From assembly GCA_009697815.1 (NCBI GenBank), contig WLRQ01000002.1, forward strand, positions 1-64,000: a DNA stretch of 64,000 nt, read 5' to 3'. The notes under the pieces are model-generated. The model saw nothing but the letters and a program-made list of their open reading frames with translations, searched no databases and was not told where the DNA came from. Below are positions 50,678-60,454 of this stretch, in pieces. The position numbers and the translations under genes are program-made. Within the stretch, counting starts at the first letter, position 1; each line of letters opens with the position of its first letter. Source of the DNA: Actinomycetota bacterium. GTDB taxonomy: Bacteria; Actinomycetota; Actinomycetes; S36-B12; CAIYMF01.

Positions 50678-51400
50678 TCAGCGACGGGTCGACACCACCA
50701 CAGTGCGCGCCGTCTTGTCGTGCAACGCCTGTCGCCACGGCTTGTCCCACAACGGCCAGAGGTAATCGAGCAACGTGAACACGCCGTAGCCGACCAGCGA
50801 CCCGATCGTGGAGGTCGCCCAACGGATCGTCGCCTGCACCCAGGTGAGCGCGATGTCCTGTGCCTTCGGGCGGATCCTGATACCCGTCGCGCGCTTTCCC
50901 AAGGTGCGGCCCCAGATCACGTTCTGCGGCACCTCGTAGAGGAAACTGACGACGGCCGACACGATCGAGAGCGTGAGAGAAACCCCGACCACGTCGGCCT
51001 GGAAGGACGCCATTGCCTGCTCGGACGGCGCCGAGCCGTCGGCCGGAACGGCGTCGAGAAGTCGTTGGAGCGGCGGCCAGACTAGCCACAAGTAGAACGG
51101 GGCGGTGAGGATCGCCTCGATGAGTGAATCCAGGATTCTCGCCCAAGCCCGCGATCCCCACATGGCGAGTGGCACGTTCGCCGCCACGTCGGCTTCTGCC
51201 GATCCTGGGTAGGCGGGCGCGCCGAAACCGCCACGACCAGCAGGTGGCGGAGGTGGCATTGGGACGGGTGTGCCGGGCTGGTCGGACGCGGGCGCTGCGG
51301 TCTCGAGCGAGGTCGAGGCACCCCATCGCTGACCGTCCCACCAGCGGATGTAGCCGCCGTTGGAGAACGGGTCCGGGTACCACCCGGGTTCCATGGACAC
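50678..51400 (-). CDS. DUF2510 + RDD family membrane protein
   Basis: MEPGWYPDPFSNGGYIRWWDGQRWG (DUF2510) then RARILDSLIEAI...GRTLGKRATGIRI (RDD). Confidence 0.92.
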   Translation of the reverse strand: MSMEPGWYPDPFSNGGYIRWWDGQRWGASTSLETAAPASDQPGTPVPMPPPPPAGRGGFGAPAYPGSAEADVAANVPLAMWGSRAWARILDSLIEAILTAPFYLWLVWPPLQRLLDAVPADGSAPSEQAMASFQADVVGVSLTLSIVSAVVSFLYEVPQNVIWGRTLGKRATGIRIRPKAQDIALTWVQATIRWATSTIGSLVGYGVFTLLDYLWPLWDKPWRQALHDKTARTVVVSTRR

Positions 51401-51662
51401 GTGGTCAGCCTAGGTCGTCGCTGGCAGGGCATGGTGGCCGCCCCGTCCACGCCAGTTGGGGGGCCGTCCGAGCCTCAGTGGTGACAGGACACGATTCCCC
51501 CCGGCCAACGGATATCACGCGGAGGAGTACCCATGCACGCCACGGTGCGCAGTTACGAAGGCCACGTCGTCCTGCACCGCTAGCGTTCACGCCGTGGGAT
51601 CCGGGCAGGCGCTCCCGTTCGGAGCCACTGGCATCTGATGACGTGGACGACCTGCGTTGCGG

Positions 51663-52310
51663 TCACCGCAGCGCGCGAGCGACCTCGCCTGCCGCGCGCA
51701 ACACCTTGGGGCCGACCTCCTCGACGGCCAGGTCGGCGAGCGCGAACACCCCGACCGCCGCTTCAATGCCGGCGACGCCGAGCAGGGGTGAGGCCACGCC
51801 GTAGCCGCCCGCCTGCGGTTCGCCGATCGACACCACCCACCCTGGCTCGAAAGGTCGCCCCTGGGTGGAACGAGCCGCGAGCACCGCCTTGCCCGCTGCG
51901 CCTCGATCGAGCGCATGCCTCGCCCCCACGCGATAGGCGACATGGAAGTCCGAACGTGTTGGTTCCACGACCGCGACCGACAGGGCGTCGGTGCCATCGA
52001 CGACGGTCAGATGCGCCGTGGCCCCGACCGAATCGGCCAAGCGCCGCAGTGCCGGCATCGCTGCCTCACGCAACACCGGCTGCACCTGCCGCGCGAGGGC
52101 CAGCACGGCCATGCCGAGGCGACATCGGCCATCCGTCCCTCGGCGCAGCAGTGCGTGCATCTCGAGAGTGACCACGAGCCGATAGACCACGGTGCGCGAG
52201 ACCCCGAGACGCGCTGCGATCTCGGTGACCGTGAGCCCGTCCGAGGCATCGGACAGCAACTCGAGCACAGTCAGCCCGCGGTCTAGTGTCTGGCTGGTCT
52301 CGGCGACCAC
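51663..52310 (-). CDS. IclR family transcriptional regulator
   Basis: TLDRGLTVLELLSDASDGLTVTEIAARLGVSRTVVYRLVVTLE wHTH. Confidence 0.93.
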   Translation of the reverse strand: MVAETSQTLDRGLTVLELLSDASDGLTVTEIAARLGVSRTVVYRLVVTLEMHALLRRGTDGRCRLGMAVLALARQVQPVLREAAMPALRRLADSVGATAHLTVVDGTDALSVAVVEPTRSDFHVAYRVGARHALDRGAAGKAVLAARSTQGRPFEPGWVVSIGEPQAGGYGVASPLLGVAGIEAAVGVFALADLAVEEVGPKVLRAAGEVARALR

Positions 52311-52428
52311 GCGCCCACCCCATCCCGAGAACCTGACCCGACGATCCCTGACAAGGCCTACTCTGCCGGAATGTACCCATCCGCGTCTCGTTGAGGCCGA
52401 GAGCGCGGTAGCAGGATCCTCGCGTAGG

Positions 52429-52998
52429 TCAGGCCCCCGCGAGTTTCTTTACCTGGAAGGAGGTCGCGATCTCGCTCAGGCCCACGATGATGAGCATGAT
52501 CCCCGAGATCGACACGAGTGCGCCCAGAGCCAAGCTCGGGTAAACGAACACCACGATGGCACCGACGATAAGCAGCAGCGCGCTGATCATCAGCCAGCCT
52601 CGGCCATCAGCACCCTTGCTCTGCAAGGCGACAAGGAATTGGATGATCCCGCGGAGCAGCCAGGCGAGGCCGATGAACAATGCAAGCAACTCGGCCTGGT
52701 TGTCGTTGTGGATGGCCTTGAAGCAGTAGACCGCGAGGATGATCGACAAGATGCCCGAGATCGCGAGCAGCCCTCGGTTGGCCGCGTTCGAGAACGACTG
52801 GGCAAGGGTGAGGATTCCGCTCACGAGCAGGTACAAACCGAACAGCACTGCGAGCAGGGTGACGGTCTTGTCCGTCCACACCACACATGCGAGACCAAGG
52901 ATCACGGTGAGGGCGCCAGCGGCCAACAACAGCCACCAACTGCGCCCGAGGGCCGCAAGCGTGTCGCGCTCAGCCAGGGAATCGCTGGTTGTGGACAT
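52429..52998 (-). CDS. HdeD family (DUF308) membrane protein
   Basis: WWLLLAAGALTVILGLACVVWTDKTVTLLAVLFGLYLLVSGILTL repeated TM pairs. Confidence 0.88.
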   Translation of the reverse strand: MSTTSDSLAERDTLAALGRSWWLLLAAGALTVILGLACVVWTDKTVTLLAVLFGLYLLVSGILTLAQSFSNAANRGLLAISGILSIILAVYCFKAIHNDNQAELLALFIGLAWLLRGIIQFLVALQSKGADGRGWLMISALLLIVGAIVVFVYPSLALGALVSISGIMLIIVGLSEIATSFQVKKLAGA

Positions 52999-53120
52999 AG
53001 TTCCTCCTCGGAGAGTGTGCGACCTCGTGGCCGCACGCTCGTCATAGGTTAGGGCCCGACCGTGTCGCTCACGCGGATTTGGCCCAGGCGCGCCCCAACC
53101 ACCTCCGCCCATCGGTGGCG

Positions 53121-53864
53121 TCAGCGAGCCCTGACCCGCGCCAGGAAGTCTCGTGTGCGCTGCTCCCGGGCATCGCCGAACACTTGTTGCGCCGTGCCCT
53201 CCTCGAGCACCGCTCCCCCATCAAGGAAGCACACGCGGTCCGCGCACTCCTGCGCAAAGGCCATCTCATGGGTTGCCATGAGGATCGTCATGCCAGCGTG
53301 AGACAGGCCGCGCACAACATCGAGAACCTCGCCGACGAGCTGAGGGTCGAGCGCCGACGTGATCTCGTCGAAGAGCATGATCTCGGGATCCATAGCAAGT
53401 GCCCGCACGATGGCCACACGTTGCTGCTGCCCGCCCGAGAGACGGTCAGGGAAGCTCATCGCCTTGTCCGACAGGCCAAATGAGGTGAGCAGGTCATGCC
53501 CATGCTGCTCAGCCTCGGCCTTCGAGCGCCCGAGCACCTTGCGCTGTGCCAGCGTCACATTGTCCAGAACACTGCGATGCGGGAAGAGATTGAAACTCTG
53601 GAAGACGATGCCCACCCGTCGCCGAACCTCGTCGAGATCCGCGCCGAGGGCTGTCACCTCGATGTCGTCGTCGAGCATGATGCGGCCCGCGTCAACCGGA
53701 AGGAGTCCGTTGATACATCTGAGCAACGTGGACTTGCCCGAGCCCGACGCTCCGATCAGCACCACGACCTCGTGCTCAGCGACACGCAGGTCGAGCGCGC
53801 GCAACACCGGGTTAGTACCGAAGGCCTTGTGAACACCTTCGATCGCGAGCGTCGTGCCACTCAC
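53121..53864 (-). CDS. Polar amino acid ABC transporter ATP-binding protein
   Basis: VLIGASGSGKSTLLRCINGL, LSGGQQQRVAIVRALAMDPEIMLFDEITSALDPQLVGEVL. Confidence 0.93.
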   Translation of the reverse strand: MSGTTLAIEGVHKAFGTNPVLRALDLRVAEHEVVVLIGASGSGKSTLLRCINGLLPVDAGRIMLDDDIEVTALGADLDEVRRRVGIVFQSFNLFPHRSVLDNVTLAQRKVLGRSKAEAEQHGHDLLTSFGLSDKAMSFPDRLSGGQQQRVAIVRALAMDPEIMLFDEITSALDPQLVGEVLDVVRGLSHAGMTILMATHEMAFAQECADRVCFLDGGAVLEEGTAQQVFGDAREQRTRDFLARVRAR

Positions 53865-54736
53865 GTCGAACCTCCCGCGCCGCGCTCGCGCGCGGACCGC
53901 GCATTGAGCCAGTCCGCACAACGCGTCATGGGAACCGTGAGCGCGATGAAGAGCACTGCGGCGACGACATACGGAGTGAAGTTGAAGGTGAACGATGAAT
54001 CAATCTGCGCCTGTCGCAGCGCCTCGATGGGCCCGATGACAGACACGAGAGCCGTGTCCTTCTGCAAGGAGATGAAGTCGTTGAGGAGCGGGGGCACCAC
54101 GCGCCTGACGGCCTGGGGCAGCACAACGTAGCGGGTGGTCTGAACCGACGAAAGCCCGAGGGACCGCGCCGCCGCACGCTGCGAGGGATGAACAGAGTCG
54201 ATCCCCGCCCGGAACACCTCAGCGACGTAGGCGCTGTAGGAGATCACGAGCGCAACGGTGCCCCAGACCAGTGGGTCATTCGGCACTCCGGAGAGCCCGA
54301 GGGCCGGGACTCCGAAACCGAGCAGGAATACGAGCAGAATCGTGGGAATGCCGCGGAAGATGTCGGTGTAGACGGTGGCGACTACCCGAAGGGGAAAGGT
54401 CAGCGGACTTCTCGTGCCGCGCGAGAGAGCGATTGCCAGGCCCACGACAAGAATCAATGGCTCTGCGACCAGGAAGATCCGGACGTTCAACCAGAACGCC
54501 GATGCGATCTCCGGCAGCGTGGAGCCGATCTGTTCGCCACTGAAGAAGGTGTCGCGCACCAGAGGCCAGCCCGCAGCGGACGTCACGAGCGCGACACCAG
54601 CCACCACCACGACGGCGATCGATACGGACGCGATCACCGTGTCCCGGATCGCCTTGCGACGCTGGAGATCGCGACGAACAGGATCGACGTAGGGAATCGG
54701 TGCCCCGGTGTCGGGCTCCGTACCGGAAGTCGTCAC
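53861..54736 (-). CDS. Polar amino acid ABC transporter permease
   Basis: FRGIPTILLVFLLGFG, YVAEVFRAGIDSVHPSQRAAARSLGLSSVQTTRYVVLPQAVRRVVPPLLNDF. Confidence 0.93.
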   Translation of the reverse strand: MTTSGTEPDTGAPIPYVDPVRRDLQRRKAIRDTVIASVSIAVVVVAGVALVTSAAGWPLVRDTFFSGEQIGSTLPEIASAFWLNVRIFLVAEPLILVVGLAIALSRGTRSPLTFPLRVVATVYTDIFRGIPTILLVFLLGFGVPALGLSGVPNDPLVWGTVALVISYSAYVAEVFRAGIDSVHPSQRAAARSLGLSSVQTTRYVVLPQAVRRVVPPLLNDFISLQKDTALVSVIGPIEALRQAQIDSSFTFNFTPYVVAAVLFIALTVPMTRCADWLNARSARERGAGGST

Positions 54737-54770
54737 CCCGGGTGTCCGTCGCGGCCTCGAGATGGCAGAA

Positions 54771-55679
54771 CTAGGAAGTGAAGTACGGCGCGCCCACGCC
54801 AGCCAGCCACGTGTCCTGGATCTTCTGGAGCTCGCCTGAGGTCTTGAGGTCGGCAAGCACCTTGTTCACACACGGCAGGAGCGGGCTGTCCTTCTGGAAC
54901 AGCATGCCGTACTGCTCGGCACCAGCTGCGTCGACGGCCGCGAACTGACCGACAATCTTGCTGCCGTCAATCTCTGCCGCCGTGACGTAGTAAGCCGTCG
55001 GGAGGTCGACGACGATGCCGTCGATCTGGCCGCTCGCCAACGCCGCCTTGGCGCCGTTGGTGTCGTTGTACACGAAGGGCTGCTGCGTGGGCTTGATGTC
55101 GCTGAGGATGTACTTCAGGCTCGTCGTCCCGACCTGTGCGCCAAGCTTGGCCGCCTGCAACGCCGCGAGGGTCGTAGCTCCTGCGATCTTCGATGTCGTG
55201 AGCGCGACGACCGCCTGGTTGACGGTGTAGTACCCGTCGGAGAACGACACCACCTTCGCGCGCTCGGGCGTGATCGAGATCTGGTTGATGTCGAAGTCGA
55301 ATGTCTTCTTGCCCGGGGCGTATGAGTTGTTGAACGGCACCACGACCCACGTGACATCAGCACTCGCGAAGCCGAGCTTCTCTGCCACGGCGTAGGCCAC
55401 CGCCGACTCGAATCCCTGGCCGTTCGCCGGCTTGTCGTCGGCGAAGTACGGCGGGTATGCGGGAGTGTCCGTGCCGACCGTGAGCTTTCCGGCCGTCACT
55501 GTCGTGAGTGCGCCGGTCGCACAGGGGTCAGCGGATGCGGAGGGGCTCTCGGAGGCCGTCGTCGACCCGGGGGCCGACACGCTCTCAGTGATCGACGGGT
55601 CGACGGTCGTGGACGAGCCACAGCCGGCCAGAAGCAGGCCTGCGAAGGCGGGCACGAGGACGGTCAAACTACGGCGCAT
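54771..55679 (-). CDS. Polar amino acid ABC transporter substrate-binding lipoprotein
   Basis: Lipobox LLAGCGSS; GKLTVGTDTPAYPPYF...GFESAVAYAVAEKLGF. Confidence 0.93.
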   Translation of the reverse strand: MRRSLTVLVPAFAGLLLAGCGSSTTVDPSITESVSAPGSTTASESPSASADPCATGALTTVTAGKLTVGTDTPAYPPYFADDKPANGQGFESAVAYAVAEKLGFASADVTWVVVPFNNSYAPGKKTFDFDINQISITPERAKVVSFSDGYYTVNQAVVALTTSKIAGATTLAALQAAKLGAQVGTTSLKYILSDIKPTQQPFVYNDTNGAKAALASGQIDGIVVDLPTAYYVTAAEIDGSKIVGQFAAVDAAGAEQYGMLFQKDSPLLPCVNKVLADLKTSGELQKIQDTWLAGVGAPYFTS

Positions 55680-55819
55680 GGAAAACCTCCGAATAGGCGC
55701 GGGCGTTCCCCCACCTGTCCACAGTCTGCCAAGGTCCCTACGATTCAGCCACGCCGACCTCCCGGATCGCCCCGAGGGCTCGATCAGCACGCGCGCGGCG
55801 CCCGTTCAGTGCCGGCTGT

Positions 55820-57550
55820 TCAGCGGCGCCCGACCGCCCACGCGCGTACCTTCTCGATCCGCGCCCGCAACTCCAGGCCACTCGCCCGAGCGACCTCCGG
55901 CCCACCACAAGCTCGCCGCAGCTCGGCGTGGACCAGGGCTTGCGAGGATGCACTCTGCCGGGCGTAGCCCTTCACGCACTCGTTCAGCTCGCGCTTGAGC
56001 GCCGGTATGTCGGCGGTGATCACCGCGGGCTCCGCATCGAGCCTGGCTGCGGCTCTGCCACCTCGTGCGCGCAGCAGGTCAGTCACTTGCGCGGCATCGA
56101 GCAGGCCGGGGATGCCCAGGAACTCCTCCTCCTCAGCGCTGCCCGAGGTGATCGCACCCCCGAACTCACCGCCGTCGAAGAGCACACGGTCGAAGGTCGC
56201 CTCACTCTCCAGCGCTTCGAAACTGAGCTGGTCGTCGACTAGATGATCGGCGGTGTCGCGCTGAGCGAGTGCCTGGGCCATGAGGATGTCCTCCTCACTC
56301 CAGGTGCCGTCGCTGGCACGACCGAGGACGTGATCGCGCTCCTCCTCGAGTTCGCCAGCCAGACGCAGCAGCAGGGGCACGCTGGGAAGAAAGATATTGG
56401 CGGTCTCACCGCGGCGCCGGGCGCGCACGAACCGGCCTACGGCCTGGGCGAAGTAGAGCGGGGTCGAGGTGGAGGTCGCATAGACCCCCACCATCAAACG
56501 AGGCACATCAACCCCCTCGCTGACCATCCTCACCGCCACCATCCAACGGTCGGCGCCATCGGCGAACGCGCTGATGCGCGCCCCGGCCTTGGGGTCGTCC
56601 GACAAGACGAGCGTCGGCTTGTGCCCCGTGATCGACTCGAGCTGTTTGGCGTAGGCGCGTGCCTTCGTCTGGTCGGTGGCGATCACGAGGCCCGCCGCGT
56701 CGGGGACGTGCTTGCGTACCTCAGTCAGCCGTCTGTCGGCCGCACGCAGTACTTGCGGAATCCACTCCCCCTGCGGATCGAGCGCGGTGCGCCAGGCTTG
56801 CTGGGTGACGTCCTTGGCCTGGTCTGCGCCGAGCACGGCGCTCACCTCGTCACCTGCCCGGGTGCGCCATCGCATCCGGCCGCTGTAGGCGAGAAACATC
56901 ACGGGGCGGACGACGTGGTCGCGGAGCGCGTCCGCGTAGCCATACACGTGGTCGGCCGCGCTGCGGGGGATGCCGTCGGGGCCCGGCGCGTACGTCACGA
57001 ACGGGATCGGGTTGATATCACTGCGGAAGGGCGTCCCCGTCAGGGACAGTCGACGAGTCGCCGGCTCGAATGCCTCTCGGATCGATTCACCCCACGAGAG
57101 TGAATCGGCGGCGTGGTGCACCTCGTCGAGGATCACGAGGGTCTTGCGATCTTCGGTGCGGCGACGGTAGAGAAGTGAGTTGGCCGCCACCCCGGCATAG
57201 GTGACGGCGATGCCGAGGTAATCACTGCTCGTCGCGCCTCGAGCGCCGGAGAAGTCCGGATCGAGGGGGATCCCGACGCGGGCAGCCACCTGCGCCCACT
57301 GCGTCTTGAGATGCTCGGTCGGGGCGACCACGATCACCCGCTCGATGATGTGACGCTCGAGGAGCTCCCCTGCCAGTCGCAGCGCGTAGGTGGTCTTGCC
57401 AGCACCCGGTGTCGCGACCGTGAGGAAATCCCGCGGCTGACGCTCGAGGTAGGCATCGACCGCGGCCTGCTGCCATGCCCTCAATCGCTCCGCGGCACCA
57501 CGCGGCGCGCGAGCCGGGTAGGCCGGCGGCAGGTGCGAAGCGAGTGGCAT
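55820..57550 (-). CDS. DEAD/DEAH-box (SF2) helicase
   Basis: TVATPGAGKTTYALRLA, LVILDEVHHAADSLSWGE, LSLTGTPFRSD, AVRMVSEGVDVPRL, QAVGRFVRARR. Confidence 0.92.
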   Translation of the reverse strand: MPLASHLPPAYPARAPRGAAERLRAWQQAAVDAYLERQPRDFLTVATPGAGKTTYALRLAGELLERHIIERVIVVAPTEHLKTQWAQVAARVGIPLDPDFSGARGATSSDYLGIAVTYAGVAANSLLYRRRTEDRKTLVILDEVHHAADSLSWGESIREAFEPATRRLSLTGTPFRSDINPIPFVTYAPGPDGIPRSAADHVYGYADALRDHVVRPVMFLAYSGRMRWRTRAGDEVSAVLGADQAKDVTQQAWRTALDPQGEWIPQVLRAADRRLTEVRKHVPDAAGLVIATDQTKARAYAKQLESITGHKPTLVLSDDPKAGARISAFADGADRWMVAVRMVSEGVDVPRLMVGVYATSTSTPLYFAQAVGRFVRARRRGETANIFLPSVPLLLRLAGELEEERDHVLGRASDGTWSEEDILMAQALAQRDTADHLVDDQLSFEALESEATFDRVLFDGGEFGGAITSGSAEEEEFLGIPGLLDAAQVTDLLRARGGRAAARLDAEPAVITADIPALKRELNECVKGYARQSASSQALVHAELRRACGGPEVARASGLELRARIEKVRAWAVGRR

Positions 57551-57652
57551 AGAACGGCGACTCTAGGCGAGCCCAGACAACGACATGCCCGGGTACGTGG
57601 TGGCGTGTGTCACCCAGGATTGCGTGCTAACGGGGCCGGCGCGGAGCCTCGA

Positions 57653-57967
57653 TCAGGCGTCGTCGCCCTTGCCCTTGTCCTTGCCCTTGCCCTTGTCCTT
57701 GCGCTCGGGTATGCCGTCGTAGATCCGCTTGCAGTCCGGGCACACCGGGAACTTCGCCGGGTCGCGTCCGGGGATCCACGTCTTGCCGCACAGGGCGATG
57801 ACCGGGGTGCCGGTGACCGCCGACTCGACGATCTTGTCCTTCTTCACGTAGTGCGCAAAGCGTTCGTGGTCGCCGTCGCCGTGCGAGGTGGCGGGGCGGT
57901 CCTCCACCATCGTGCCGCCCCCGATTTCGGGCTCGGGCATCGGCAGCGGCTCGAAAGGCGTTGTCAT
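57653..57967 (-). CDS. DUF3039 protein with KDKGKG-repeat tail
   Basis: DHERFAHYVKKDKIVESAVTGTPVIALCGKTWIPGRDPAKFPVCPDCKRIYDG. Confidence 0.9.
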   Translation of the reverse strand: MTTPFEPLPMPEPEIGGGTMVEDRPATSHGDGDHERFAHYVKKDKIVESAVTGTPVIALCGKTWIPGRDPAKFPVCPDCKRIYDGIPERKDKGKGKDKGKGDDA

Positions 57968-58047
57968 GCGCGACATCGTACGGCGCTCGGCATCCCCCAC
58001 AAGGCCCGCGCCTCGAGTGGGGAACGCGGCAACGCAGCTGTGACGAT

Positions 58048-58638
58048 TCAGTTCAACGAAGGGTCGCGTGAGGGCGTGGCCACGAAGGCCAGATCACCCT
58101 GCTGCCGACGAAGCACGCGATGCCACAGCCCCTCCGGGTCGTGGTCGAACACATCGTCGGGGCCGCCGTCGATGACGTACCACGCACCTTCGGCGACCTC
58201 GTCGTCCAGTTGACCCGAACCCCATCCGGCATACCCGGCATAGATCCGGATCGCACCGAGGGCGGCACGAGCGTTCTCGGGGTCCAGGTCGAGATCGACG
58301 AGCCCGAACGGCCCAGCCACCCGTCGGAACCCCTCCGGCTCGGGTCCGTCGAATGGGCCGGGCAGGAGTCCAAGGGCGAGGGCGCTGTCATCGGCCACCG
58401 GCCCGCCGGTGAACAGGACATCCGTTCCGGTGGTGAGACCGTCCCAGGGAGGGAGTACGACGCCCACGGGCACGTGCGAGGGCCGGTTGAGCACGATGCC
58501 GAGGCTCCCGTCCTCGTCATGGTCGAGCAAGAGGATGACCGTGCGTGAGAAGTTCGGATCCGAGAGCGCCGGGGCGGCCACCAGCAGTCGGCCAGCAAGG
58601 GGGATGGCCAGCGGGACATCCAACGGTTCGAGAGTCAC
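58048..58638 (-). CDS. YqgE/AlgH family protein
   Basis: LAGRLLVAAPALSDPNFSRTVILLLDHDEDGSLGIVLNRPS...FTGGPVADDSALALG; GTG start inferred. Confidence 0.92.
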   Translation of the reverse strand: MTLEPLDVPLAIPLAGRLLVAAPALSDPNFSRTVILLLDHDEDGSLGIVLNRPSHVPVGVVLPPWDGLTTGTDVLFTGGPVADDSALALGLLPGPFDGPEPEGFRRVAGPFGLVDLDLDPENARAALGAIRIYAGYAGWGSGQLDDEVAEGAWYVIDGGPDDVFDHDPEGLWHRVLRRQQGDLAFVATPSRDPSLN

Positions 58639-58825
58639 ACCACCCAGGATGCCTTGTCCTGAGCGAAAAGGGCACGCGTAACCGAGGTCACTGGGTACCG
58701 TGGTCAAAGTCAGGCGGGAATGTTGATCTCGGCGTAGCCTGACGAAGAGTAAGGAACTGTTCACGAGGCGTAGCAAGGAGTCGCCGCGTGGGGGTCAGGC
58801 AAGACTGCAACGAGGAGGTCGTGAC

Positions 58826-59167
58826 ATGCCACAGCAACCACTCGCGCAGGTCCCACTGGACGCCACCTGGGACTGGCAGGAGCACGGCGCATGCCGTGAG
58901 GCCGACACAGCCCTGTTCTTCCACCCGCAGAACGAACGCGGACTCTCACGCGTCCGCCGTGACCGGGCAGCGAAGTCGGTCTGCGCCCGATGCGATGTCC
59001 GGCTCGACTGCGCCGACTATGCGATCCGCGCGCGCGAACCATATGGCGTATGGGGCGGCCTCACCGAGGAGGAACGGGAGCGCATCTATACCCGCAGCAC
59101 CCTGAGTGAGTACGGCCGCGAGAAGGGCGCCGGCCTCCGCGCTGCGGCCGACTCCACCCCGCTGTAA
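58826..59167 (+). CDS. WhiB family Fe-S transcriptional regulator
   Basis: ACREADTALFF...SVCARCDVRLDCADYAIRAREPYGVWGGLTEEERERI with 4 conserved Cys. Confidence 0.95.
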   Translation: MPQQPLAQVPLDATWDWQEHGACREADTALFFHPQNERGLSRVRRDRAAKSVCARCDVRLDCADYAIRAREPYGVWGGLTEEERERIYTRSTLSEYGREKGAGLRAAADSTPL

Positions 59168-59387
59168 TCCTTCGCCCCCACACGCGGACGCCCCCGCGCT
59201 GCGACCACCACGTGCCCTCGTCGGCCACAATGGTGGCGAGAGGGTGACAACTACGCGCTCGTAGTTCGAGAACAGCGCGCAGGGCCACCGACTCAGCGTG
59301 ACTTTCCCTGACTCGCCCCATCACGTGTGCCGCCGCGTCCTGACCACGTGACCGGCAGCGTTCCTTAGCCCCACTGGAGACGACGCC

Positions 59388-60395
59388 ATGCCGGTGAACC
59401 TGCGCGACCGCGACTTCCTCAAGGAGGTCGACTTCACCACGGCGGAGCTCCAGTACCTGCTCGACCTCTCCGCAGACCTCAAGCACGCCAAGCGCACCCG
59501 CACCGAAGTGCCGCGCATGAGCGGCAGGAACGTCGCCCTCATCTTCGAGAAGACCTCCACTCGGACGCGCTGCGCATTCGAGGTCGGGTGCTACGACCAA
59601 GGCGCACGCGTCACCTACCTTGATCCGACCTCATCCCAGCTCGGTCACAAGGAATCGGCGGCTGACACGGCCCGCGTCCTGTCGCGGATGTTCGATGCCA
59701 TCGAGTTCCGTGGCAGTGCCCAGGAGACGGTGGAGACACTCGCGGAGTTCTCCGACGTCCCTGTCTACAACGGGCTCACCGACGAATGGCACCCCACCCA
59801 GATGCTGGCGGACTACCTCACGATGCTCGAGCACGGCAAGGGCCGTGTCGCCGCCGACATCAGCTACTGCTACCTGGGCGACGCCCGCTCGAACATGGGC
59901 CACTCGCTCCTGGTGATGGGCGCGATCATGGGCTCCGACGTCCGCATCGCCGCCCCGAAGGCGCTCTGGCCCAGCGCCGAAGTCCGGGCCATCGCGGCGG
60001 AACGCGCTGCCATGTCGGGCGCGCGGATCACCATCACCGATGATCCTGCCGAGGCGCTACGTGGGGCTGCGTTCGTCCACACCGATGTCTGGGTCTCGAT
60101 GGGTGAACCCAAGGAGGTATGGGACGAACGCGTCGCGCTGCTGACCCCGTACCAGGTCAATGCCGCGACACTCGCGAGCACCGGCGACCCCGACGTGAGG
60201 TTCATGCACTGCCTGCCTGCCTTCCACGACAGCAACACGGTCGTGGGCAAGGAGATCCTTGAGCGCACCGGGATGAGCGAGGGCCTCGAGGTCACCCATG
60301 ACGTCTTCGAGTCGCCGGCCAACATCGCCTTCGACCAGGCCGAGAACCGCTTGCACACGATCAAGGCCGTGATGGTGGCCACGATCGGCGACTGA
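59388..60395 (+). CDS. argF: Ornithine carbamoyltransferase
   Basis: [50 protein letters not shown]. Confidence 0.94.
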   Translation: MPVNLRDRDFLKEVDFTTAELQYLLDLSADLKHAKRTRTEVPRMSGRNVALIFEKTSTRTRCAFEVGCYDQGARVTYLDPTSSQLGHKESAADTARVLSRMFDAIEFRGSAQETVETLAEFSDVPVYNGLTDEWHPTQMLADYLTMLEHGKGRVAADISYCYLGDARSNMGHSLLVMGAIMGSDVRIAAPKALWPSAEVRAIAAERAAMSGARITITDDPAEALRGAAFVHTDVWVSMGEPKEVWDERVALLTPYQVNAATLASTGDPDVRFMHCLPAFHDSNTVVGKEILERTGMSEGLEVTHDVFESPANIAFDQAENRLHTIKAVMVATIGD

Positions 60396-60402
60396 GCCCA
60401 CG

Positions 60403-60448
60403 ACATGACAGTGCCCGGCCCCCCGAGGGGTGCCGGGCACTGTCATGT
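60403..60448. terminator. Bidirectional terminator-like hairpin between convergent argF and pckG
   Basis: Perfect 17-bp stem ACATGACAGTGCCCGGC/GCCGGGCACTGTCATGT. Confidence 0.75.
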
Positions 60449-60454
60449 GAACGA

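Noticed and set aside
53121-55679. Amino-acid ABC transporter as novel system
   Set aside because: Standard ATPase-permease-lipoprotein operon of the polar amino acid family.
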